Source: Phaeobacter sp. A36a-5a (GTDB lineage Bacteria > Pseudomonadota > Alphaproteobacteria > Rhodobacterales > Rhodobacteraceae). Taken from it: DNA of 64,000 bases. Shown piece after piece: positions 57,531 to 64,000 of the stretch (positions are counted from its first letter, which is position 1; every line of letters begins with the position of its first letter). The notes under the pieces were generated by a model. It did not search any database. It saw nothing but the letters and a program-made list of their open reading frames with translations, and was not told where the DNA came from. The position numbers and the translations under genes are program-made. Where the stretch lies: the NCBI RefSeq assembly GCF_037911135.1, contig NZ_JBBLYU010000001.1, forward strand, positions 1,550,001-1,614,000. Reading direction: 5' to 3'.

Positions 57531-59552
57531 GTGGATCTGACAGCCCTGCGCAACGCAAACCCCGAACATTGGACCAAGGCTGCGGCCATCCGTGCCCTGA
57601 CCCTTGATGCCGTTGCCGCGGCAAATTCCGGCCATTCCGGCATGCCGATTGGCATGGCCGATGTCGCCACCGTCCTGTTTGAAAAACACATGAAGTTCGA
57701 TGTGGCGAACCCCCAGTGGCCCGACCGCGACCGGTTCATCCTGTCCGCCGGTCACGGCTCCATGCTGATCTATTCGCTGCTCTATCTCATGGGCGATGCA
57801 CAGGTGACGCTGGATCAGGTCAAGAATTTCCGCCAGATGGGCGCGCTGACAGCCGGTCACCCGGAAAACTTCCTGATTGATGCCGTCGAAACCACCACTG
57901 GCCCGCTGGGTCAGGGCATTGCCAATGCCGTTGGCTTTGCCATGGCCGAGGAAATGCAGCGCGCGCATTACGGCCGCAAGCTGGTCGATCACCACACCTA
58001 TGTGATCGCAGGCGACGGCTGCCTGATGGAGGGCATCAGCCAGGAGGCCATCGGCCTCGCCGGTCGCCACTCGCTGGGCAAGCTGATCGTGCTCTGGGAC
58101 AACAACAACATCACCATCGACGGCACGGTTGAACTCTCCGACCGCACCAATCAGGTGCAGCGCTTCAAGGCCTCCGGCTGGCAGGTCATCGAAATCGACG
58201 GTCACGATCCCAAGGCCATCGACGAGGCCCTGACCGCGGCGAAGAAATCGAAGAAACCCTCGATGATCGCCTGCAAGACCCACATCGCGCTGGGTCACGC
58301 TGCACAGGACACCTCCAAAGGTCACGGCGCGCTGACCGACGCCGAGCAGATGAAGGCCGCCAAGGCCGCCTACGGCTGGACCACCGGCCCGTTTGAGGTG
58401 CCCGCAGATGTGAAATCCCAGTGGGAAGCCATCGGCCAGCGCGGCGCAGCCGAGCGCGAAGCCTGGGAAGCCCGTTTTGCCGAAGCCTCGCAGCAGAAAC
58501 AGGACCGCTTCAACCGCGCCTATGCGCTGGATGCGCCCAAGAAGCTGTCGGCCACCATCAAAGCGCTGAAAAAGCAGGTCTCCGAAACCCAGCCGAAGGT
58601 GGCCACCCGCAAATCCTCCGAGATGGCGCTGGAAGTGATCAACCCGATCATGCCGGAAACCGTCGGCGGCTCTGCTGACCTCACCGGCTCCAACAACACC
58701 AAGACCGGCGATCTGGGCGTCTTTGACACCGACAACCGCAAGGGCCGCTACGTCTACTGGGGCATCCGCGAGCACGGCATGGCCTCGGCGATGAACGGCA
58801 TGGCGCTGCACGGCGGGATGCGCCCCTATGGCGGGACTTTCTTCTGCTTCACCGACTACGCGCGTCCGGCGATGCGTCTGGCGGCCCTGATGAAGATCCC
58901 GACCGTCTTTGTGATGACCCATGATTCCATCGGCGTTGGCGAAGATGGCCCGACCCACCAGCCGGTGGAGCATCTGGCAATCTGCCGCGCGACCCCGAAC
59001 ACCTATGTGTTCCGTCCCGCCGACACCGTGGAAACCGCAGAGGCCTGGGAAATCGCCCTGACCTCGAAGGACACCCCCTCGGTGATGACCCTGACCCGGC
59101 AGAACCTGCCCACCGTGCGGACCGAGCATAAGCTCAGCAATCTGACCGCCAAGGGCGGCTATGTTCTGGCAGAGGCCGAGGGCAAGCGTCAGGTGATCCT
59201 GATCGCCACCGGTTCTGAGGTCTCCGTCGCGCTGGAGGCGAAGGCGAAGCTGGAGGCCGACGGCATCGGCACCCGCGTTGTCTCCATGCCCTGCATGGAA
59301 CTGTTCGCCGAACAGGACGAAGCCTACCGCCGCAAGGTCCTGCCCGCAGGCCCGGTCCGCGTGGGTATCGAAGCCGCCATGCGCGCCGGCGGCTGGGATC
59401 GCCTGCTGATGGGCGAGCGCGGCCAGGAAAAGAAAGCCGGTTTCGTCGGCATGGACCGCTTCGGCGCCTCCGCCCCCGCAGGCGAGCTGTTCGAGAAGTT
59501 CGGCATTACGGCTGAGGGCACTGTGGCGAAAGTGAAAGAGCTGCTGGGTTAA
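57531..59552 (+). CDS. tkt: Transketolase
   Basis: A 673-residue TPP enzyme of the pentose phosphate pathway. [17 protein letters not shown] (about 26-42), the TPP motif [13 protein letters not shown] (about 161-173) with later NNN, and the [19 protein letters not shown] region are canonical. Start GTG with AGAGGAAAAAT upstream. The divergent coiled-coil gene starts 282 bases away; that interval contains a TGAGCGCTCA palindrome (57492-57501). A terminator follows. Confidence 0.97.
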   Translation: MDLTALRNANPEHWTKAAAIRALTLDAVAAANSGHSGMPIGMADVATVLFEKHMKFDVANPQWPDRDRFILSAGHGSMLIYSLLYLMGDAQVTLDQVKNFRQMGALTAGHPENFLIDAVETTTGPLGQGIANAVGFAMAEEMQRAHYGRKLVDHHTYVIAGDGCLMEGISQEAIGLAGRHSLGKLIVLWDNNNITIDGTVELSDRTNQVQRFKASGWQVIEIDGHDPKAIDEALTAAKKSKKPSMIACKTHIALGHAAQDTSKGHGALTDAEQMKAAKAAYGWTTGPFEVPADVKSQWEAIGQRGAAEREAWEARFAEASQQKQDRFNRAYALDAPKKLSATIKALKKQVSETQPKVATRKSSEMALEVINPIMPETVGGSADLTGSNNTKTGDLGVFDTDNRKGRYVYWGIREHGMASAMNGMALHGGMRPYGGTFFCFTDYARPAMRLAALMKIPTVFVMTHDSIGVGEDGPTHQPVEHLAICRATPNTYVFRPADTVETAEAWEIALTSKDTPSVMTLTRQNLPTVRTEHKLSNLTAKGGYVLAEAEGKRQVILIATGSEVSVALEAKAKLEADGIGTRVVSMPCMELFAEQDEAYRRKVLPAGPVRVGIEAAMRAGGWDRLLMGERGQEKKAGFVGMDRFGASAPAGELFEKFGITAEGTVAKVKELLG

Positions 59553-59575
59553 TAGCTGTCATAACGCGAAAATAC

Positions 59576-59604
59576 GAAGGGCACCCAATCGGGTGCCCTT
59601 CTTT
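59576..59604 (+). terminator. Terminator of tkt
   Basis: GAAGGGCACCC pairs with GGGTGCCCTTC over a four-base loop, followed by TTTG. The low-GC islet begins right after it. Confidence 0.85.
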
Positions 59605-59754
59605 GTTGTCGAGTGGCGACTGTGCGGGACTTTGCTGTCGTTCAAAGATTGGGAGGCAATGTCTGGTTTCAGTACGTCTCAAAAAGATCGGCACTGTATG
59701 TTTCGACTTTCTCGGATTAGTGTTGTGAGATCATTTGTCCGTAGTGGTTTAGCG

Positions 59755-60717
59755 ATGAGCGATTTCAAAGATACATCTAGTTGGGAAAAGAAAGACGGGA
59801 CCACACTCGTCTACACCTACGAACTGGACGGCAAGCAGCACGAAGGGTCAGCCGAAAAGAGACCAAATTCCATTCATGTCCAACTGGATCGAATTTCAGT
59901 GCTCAATGAAACCTCGTGGCAGTTGAAAGACGCAAAAGAGCCAGAGAGCAAGACTGGTTATTCGACACGAGAGTACATTAGTGCCGTCGGAGCGATGGAT
60001 AACTGCCGAATTCACGCAATCACCTTGGACGACAATCCGAACGAAGTTTTTTCGCAGCTTGATGTGTCGATCTATCCGACGGAACTTGAAAATTTGGTCA
60101 AGACTAGCACTATCGACCAGTTCTCATTTCTTCGCGATGAAGAGCATATACCAGACGAAGGGTGGCTTAGCGAAGAGACTGGCCGAATCTGTTTCCACAG
60201 CCAAGGTGAGTACCATCACGCCTCCCAGCTCTTTGCGACATTGTTGCTATCCCGGGAAAAATTCGACGACCTAGTTGAAGCTATAAAATCCGGAAAAATT
60301 CATTCGACGCGCTTGGATGTTTTCGCTGATCTCTACGAATTTGGCTACGAGAGTATGGGCGCTGGCATGCCCGGTCACCGCTACAATTACGCTATCCTGA
60401 GTAAAGATGAAGGTGAAAGCACTTTTGGCGCTTCAAAGGGCTCCAGCGGCTTCACGCGGGCACGACTGCAAGAAGTCTTGCTTGAATGGTCGCCAAATCT
60501 CGAAAACAGGACGGCTAGCTATCGGGATGAGCCCGATAAATACGACTACCTCGAAGAAGATCTAGAGCCTTTTGAAAGCGACGTCGAAAGGACTGTCGCA
60601 AAACTCTCTCGGGATGTTGAGGCAATACGCGGAAGGATCGATGTCTTCTATCAGGCCGCCATATTCATCATTGTTATTCTAGTGATTAGCCAAGTTACCG
60701 ATTGGCTGGGCTTCTGA
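59755..60717 (+). CDS. Unrecognised tail-anchored protein in a low-GC islet
   Basis: A 320-residue hydrophilic, acidic protein with a single C-terminal hydrophobic segment (about 295-316, FYQAAIFIIVILVISQVTDWLGF-like), so it is probably tail-anchored in the inner membrane. No homologous family is known to me. GC content and codon use (many A/T-ending codons) differ sharply from both flanks, which supports horizontal transfer. Start chosen at MSDFKD; an open frame runs 162 bases further upstream to near the tkt terminator. No good ribosome binding site is seen at either start. A short helical stretch (about 255-295) precedes the anchor. Confidence 0.7.
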   Translation: MSDFKDTSSWEKKDGTTLVYTYELDGKQHEGSAEKRPNSIHVQLDRISVLNETSWQLKDAKEPESKTGYSTREYISAVGAMDNCRIHAITLDDNPNEVFSQLDVSIYPTELENLVKTSTIDQFSFLRDEEHIPDEGWLSEETGRICFHSQGEYHHASQLFATLLLSREKFDDLVEAIKSGKIHSTRLDVFADLYEFGYESMGAGMPGHRYNYAILSKDEGESTFGASKGSSGFTRARLQEVLLEWSPNLENRTASYRDEPDKYDYLEEDLEPFESDVERTVAKLSRDVEAIRGRIDVFYQAAIFIIVILVISQVTDWLGF

Positions 60718-60859
60718 GCTAGAGCTTTTTTGATGTCGTTGAACACATCTTCCCATGCTGAGAAGTCGATGTACTGCGCAGATAGCTGACGTTCGCACTT
60801 AGTGCAGCATCCAGTAAAGTGGGCTCCAAGCAGACATCGTTCTACTCGCCAATAGATGA

Positions 60860-61831
60860 TCAATGCCCCGCTGACTTCCCCGACACAGTCGCAATCACCG
60901 GCCCCACAACCTTAGTCGCCAGCGGGATCAGCAGCAGCCCCCAAACAACCCCAAATACACCGTCCATCGCCGCCTTGGCACTCCACTCGGCAAAGCCCAT
61001 CCAGCCCGCAGGCACCGCGTGACCGACGGCGTAGGCCCAGTCGTGGATGTGATGGCCCAGCCAGCCAAAGCCCAGCACCTCCAGCCCGTGGATGATGATG
61101 GATCCGCCGACCCAGAGCATTGCGGCGGTGCCGACCACCGACAGAATCCACATCAGCACCGGCATGAATTTCACCAGCCCACGGCCAAGACCGCGCCCGA
61201 TGGGTGTTGGTGCGTTGCCCGCAAGATACAGCCCCACATCGTCCATCTTCACAATCACCGCCACCGATCCGTAGACCGCCAGCGTCACCCCAATGGCGAC
61301 CACTGCCAGCGTTGCTGCCTGCATCCACACAGTTGGTGCCTCGATCGCGGCCAGCGCGATGGTCATGATTTCCGCCGACAGAATGAAGTCGGTCTTGATC
61401 GCGCCCTTGATCTTCTGCTCTTCCAGATGGCCGGGATCCTTGATGCTCATGTCTTCGTCAATGGCGTGGCTCGCATGGGGGAACAGCACGTGAAAGATCT
61501 TCTCGGCCCCCTCAAAACACAGATAGGAGCCGCCGAGCATCAGCAAGGGCGTGATCAGCCAGGGCGCGAAATTCGCCAGCAGCATGGCGACCGGCAGCAA
61601 CAGGATCAGTTTGTTGAACAGCGACCCACGGGTGATGCGCCAAATGATCGGCAGTTCGCGCGCCGGGGCAAAGCCTTGCAGATACTTCGGCGTGACCGCC
61701 GCATCGTCGATGATCACGCCCGCCGTCTTGGCGCCCGCCTTGCCCGCCGCCGCGGCCACATCATCCACCGAGGCCGCAGCCACCTTTGCAATGCCTGCCA
61801 CATCATCGAGCAAAGCCAACAAACCGCTCAT
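60860..61831 (-). CDS. DUF808 (YedI-like) inner-membrane protein
   Basis: A 323-residue membrane protein of the DUF808 family. The diagnostic N-terminus is MSGLLALLDDVAGIAKVAAAS with DDVAAAAGKAG(A)KTAGVIIDDAAVTPKYLQG; several membrane helices follow from about residue 75 on. Function unknown. ATG at 61831 with AGGGGA seven bases upstream; an in-frame start 39 bases earlier is less likely. It lies convergent to the islet gene and divergent from gap. Confidence 0.9.
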   Translation of the reverse strand: MSGLLALLDDVAGIAKVAAASVDDVAAAAGKAGAKTAGVIIDDAAVTPKYLQGFAPARELPIIWRITRGSLFNKLILLLPVAMLLANFAPWLITPLLMLGGSYLCFEGAEKIFHVLFPHASHAIDEDMSIKDPGHLEEQKIKGAIKTDFILSAEIMTIALAAIEAPTVWMQAATLAVVAIGVTLAVYGSVAVIVKMDDVGLYLAGNAPTPIGRGLGRGLVKFMPVLMWILSVVGTAAMLWVGGSIIIHGLEVLGFGWLGHHIHDWAYAVGHAVPAGWMGFAEWSAKAAMDGVFGVVWGLLLIPLATKVVGPVIATVSGKSAGH

Positions 61832-61974
61832 ACCCGGTCCCCTTTTCCATTCGCGCGCATTTTGGCCCACCCTATCCTATCGCCTCTCAGGCACAAGCCG
61901 TTCAGCGCCCGCTTTGTTCCCGATGGCGTTCAATCCGGGGCGCCTCGCACATCCGCCGCAGGGCCGCGAAAACC

Positions 61975-62020
61975 GTTATCGCAATCAGTCAATTTTGTTA
62001 CCGCAACCAGTCAAGTTTTG
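61975..62020 (+). promoter_or_regulatory. Tandem direct repeats in the gap promoter region
   Basis: Two imperfect copies of GTTAYCGCAAYCAGTCAA followed by TTTTG start at 61975 and 61997, a 22-bp period. The GTTAYCGCAAY core is near palindromic around a central CG, like LacI-family operators. They lie 95 bases before the gap start. Confidence 0.55.
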
Positions 62021-62115
62021 CGCTAACAGTCTGGAATAAAGCCATTTTTAAGCTTTTGACCCGAGGGAATGGCAGCTATAGCGGAGGCAATTCTTGCTCG
62101 CTTGGAGATACGCAT

Positions 62116-63117
62116 ATGACCATCAAAGTCGGGATCAACGGGTTTGGCCGCATCGGCCGCTGCACCTTGGCGCATATCGCAGCCTCGGGCCGGGACGATA
62201 TCGAAGTGGTCAAGGTCAATGCCACCGGCCCGCTGGAAACCGCAGCGCATCTGCTGAAATACGACTCCGTGCATGGCCGTTTCCCCGGCGAGGTCACCTT
62301 GGGTGAAAACACCATGAACCTCGGCCGTGGCGATATGCAGATGTTCTCCACCTATAATATGGACGATCTGGACTGGTCCGGCTGTGACGTGGTGCTGGAA
62401 TGCACCGGCAAATTCAACGACGGCGAAAAGGCCAAGGCGCATCTGGCGCGCGGCGCCAAGAAGGTTCTGCTGTCCGCCCCCGGCACCAATGTCGACAAGA
62501 CCATCGTCTTTGGCGTCAATGACGACAAGCTGCGGGCGGGCGACCGCATGGTCTCAAACGGCTCCTGCACCACCAACTGCCTCGCCCCTCTGGCCAAGGT
62601 GCTGGATGAAACCGTCGGCATCGAAAGCGGGATCATGACCACGATCCACGCCTATACCGGCGATCAGCCGACACTGGACCGCCGCCACGACGATCTCTAC
62701 CGCGCCCGCGCCGCTGCCATGGCGATGATCCCGACCACCACCGGTGCCGCCAAGGCGCTGGGTGAGGTGCTGCCAAACCTGAAGGGGCGTCTGGATGGCT
62801 CTGCGATCCGCGTGCCGACCCCGAATGTCTCTGCTGTGGATCTGACCTTCCGCTCCAGCAAGCAGACCAGCGTCACCGAAATCAACGCCATCATGAGCGA
62901 AGCCGCCAAGGGCCATATGTCCCGCGTGATCGGCTATGAACCCGCGCCGCTGGTCTCGATTGATTTCAACCACACGGAGCAAAGCTCGATCTTCGCGCCG
63001 GATCAGACCCGCGTCGTGGAAAACAGCCTGGTGCGCGTTCTGGCCTGGTATGACAACGAATGGGCCTTCTCGGTGCGTATGGCGGACGTCGCTGTCGCGA
63101 TGGGTCGTCTGGGCTGA
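62116..63117 (+). CDS. gap: Glyceraldehyde-3-phosphate dehydrogenase (type I)
   Basis: A 333-residue enzyme. The Rossmann loop INGFGRIGR (7-15), catalytic Cys151 in SNGSCTTNC, His in TTIHAYTGDQ and NEWAF near the C-terminus are present. The residue that normally fixes NAD specificity (Asp32 equivalent, in INDxT) is Ala36 here (VNATG), which suggests relaxed or NADP use. GGAGA precedes the ATG. A longer frame upstream is not homologous. tkt lies on the same strand 2.5 kb before. Confidence 0.95.
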   Translation: MTIKVGINGFGRIGRCTLAHIAASGRDDIEVVKVNATGPLETAAHLLKYDSVHGRFPGEVTLGENTMNLGRGDMQMFSTYNMDDLDWSGCDVVLECTGKFNDGEKAKAHLARGAKKVLLSAPGTNVDKTIVFGVNDDKLRAGDRMVSNGSCTTNCLAPLAKVLDETVGIESGIMTTIHAYTGDQPTLDRRHDDLYRARAAAMAMIPTTTGAAKALGEVLPNLKGRLDGSAIRVPTPNVSAVDLTFRSSKQTSVTEINAIMSEAAKGHMSRVIGYEPAPLVSIDFNHTEQSSIFAPDQTRVVENSLVRVLAWYDNEWAFSVRMADVAVAMGRLG

Positions 63118-63231
63118 GCCCCGGCACAACGGCCTCTGTGCGCAGCACTTGGCCCGCATGGCTTGTAAGACACCGCCCGGTCAGGCATATCTGGCCGGGC
63201 GTATCTTGTTTACCCCGGCCCCAGACCCATC

Positions 63232-63375
63232 ATGACCAATAGAATTGCCCTGTTCCTTGCACTGCTGATCCTGGCTGGTCTGGCCGTGGATCTCTGGCTG
63301 TTTGGAACCGGACATATGGTGTTTCTGGGCAAGCGCCTGTTTGAACTGATCGACTGGATTGCCTTCTGGCGCTGA
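63232..63375 (+). CDS. 47-residue small membrane protein downstream of gap
   Basis: An ATG at 63232 opens a 47-residue frame: a hydrophobic helix (about 4-24, IALFLALLILAGLAVDLWLF), then a short segment with a Phe/Leu/Trp-rich end (LIDWIAFWR). It follows gap by 114 bases. The coding pattern has good third-position GC. Similar peptides are, from memory, found near gap in this group; function unknown. Confidence 0.65.
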   Translation: MTNRIALFLALLILAGLAVDLWLFGTGHMVFLGKRLFELIDWIAFWR

Positions 63376-63428
63376 TCCGGCGGCGCCGCGCAGATCAGGA
63401 ACAGGTCGCAACACAGTGTTTACAGACA

Positions 63429-63456
63429 TAAAAAAGCGGCCCCGAACCGGGCCGCT
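63429..63456 (-). terminator. Terminator of coaD
   Basis: On the minus strand AGCGGCCC pairs with GGGCCGCT and is followed by TTTTTATG; it sits 32 bases after the coaD stop. Confidence 0.9.
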
Positions 63457-63488
63457 CCCAATGTCGCATCTCTATCGCCGCAGGCTGA

Positions 63489-63983
63489 CTATTTCGCCAG
63501 CTGGCGGCTCAGCTCGCTCTTGACCATCGGCGTGACGAACTTCGAAACATCGCCCCCCAGCCGGGCGATTTCCTTCACCAGCTTGGAGGCAATTGCCTGA
63601 TGGCGCGCCTCGGCCATCAGGAACACCGTCTCGACCGAGCTGTCGAGCGCCCGGTTCATACCAACCATCTGGAATTCATACTCGAAATCCGCCACCGCGC
63701 GCAGCCCGCGCACGATGATCTGCGCGCCCACGTCGCGGGCGCAGTCGATCAACAGGTTTTCAAACGGATGGGCAACAATCTCGGTGCCGGTCTGTTCGCT
63801 GAGCTTGGCGCATTCCGCCTCGATCATGGCGACACGCTCTTCCAGCGAAAACAGCGGCCCCTTGTCCCGGTTGATCGCAACGCCGATCACCAGCTTGTCC
63901 ACCAGCGCGCTGGCCCGGCGGATAATATCTATATGCCCCAATGTGATGGGATCGAATGTGCCGGGATACAAGCCAATACGCAT
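63489..63983 (-). CDS. coaD: Phosphopantetheine adenylyltransferase
   Basis: A 164-residue nucleotidyltransferase making dephospho-CoA. YPGTFDPITLGHIDIIRRA (6-24) carries the T/HxGH motif, and IVRGLRAVADFEYEFQMVGMNR (about 89-110) is canonical. The rest of its neighbourhood lies past the window end. Confidence 0.97.
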   Translation of the reverse strand: MRIGLYPGTFDPITLGHIDIIRRASALVDKLVIGVAINRDKGPLFSLEERVAMIEAECAKLSEQTGTEIVAHPFENLLIDCARDVGAQIIVRGLRAVADFEYEFQMVGMNRALDSSVETVFLMAEARHQAIASKLVKEIARLGGDVSKFVTPMVKSELSRQLAK

Positions 63984-64000
63984 GGGGCCTCTCCTGCCTG

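Noticed and set aside
60651-60863. Minus-strand frame of 70 residues with a CCTKC motif at the edge of the islet
   Set aside because: It overlaps the tail of the islet gene by 67 bases, has no clear ribosome binding site and resembles nothing I know. It could be a gene remnant, but I cannot support it.
1-64000. CRISPR arrays, insertion sequences, prophage structural genes
   Set aside because: No regularly spaced repeats, transposases, integrases or capsid genes were found by eye.

Overview
The window looks like a chromosomal segment of a marine alphaproteobacterium of the Rhodobacteraceae, Roseobacter group (Phaeobacter or Ruegeria-like). The grounds are high GC, alphaproteobacterial LexA boxes (GTTC-N7-GTTC), a B12-dependent class II ribonucleotide reductase, a gene-transfer-agent (GTA) lysis pair, a CcmE/F/H cytochrome c maturation set and a fused indolepyruvate ferredoxin oxidoreductase. 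Nothing marks it as plasmid or prophage. Most of it is dense housekeeping DNA, with a few accessory loci.

Layout. 1-870: gene-free DNA, tRNA-Asn and a strong hairpin. 872-8306: a seven-gene minus-strand sugar operon (GntR repressor, cystathionine-lyase-like PLP enzyme, sugar-binding protein, two permeases, ATPase, AGE-family isomerase) with two palindromic operators over its promoter; an MFS exporter diverges from it. 10007-13882: nrdJ with tandem NrdR boxes. 14458-16364: tRNA-Pro, DUF192, double cold-shock protein and pdxH. 16534-20016: fabI, a LysE exporter, gpt and an aminotransferase. 20175-23543: a PpiD-like chaperone and trpE. 23709-25412: an opposing divergent polysaccharide deacetylase.

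25612-31172 is a tight co-directional run trpG-trpD-ung-trpC-moaC-moeA followed by lexA with its own SOS promoter. comEC faces it, then gltX and gltA, then an RTX-repeat protein. 37574-45866 runs on the minus strand: lysophospholipid acyltransferase, murI, argC, ccmE, GTA endolysin, GTA holin, ccmF, ccmH and an enoyl-CoA hydratase; the lysis pair sits between ccmE and ccmF. 46118-50612 is the fused IorAB enzyme with a divergent LysR regulator. A candidate small RNA and a PRC-barrel protein follow, then purL, a Cys-rich protein, bolA, a small membrane protein and grxD. zapA with a long coiled-coil partner diverges from tkt. Between tkt and gap lies a low-GC islet with one unrecognised tail-anchored protein, plus a DUF808 protein. 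The window ends with gap, a 47-residue membrane peptide and coaD.

The most promising points for novelty are the sugar operon that pairs a sulfur-amino-acid lyase with a sugar isomerase and paired operators; the GTA lysis cassette inside the ccm locus, preceded by two mutually exclusive hairpins; tandem 22-bp repeats before a gap gene whose cofactor-specificity Asp is replaced; and the foreign-looking islet at 59605-60860.
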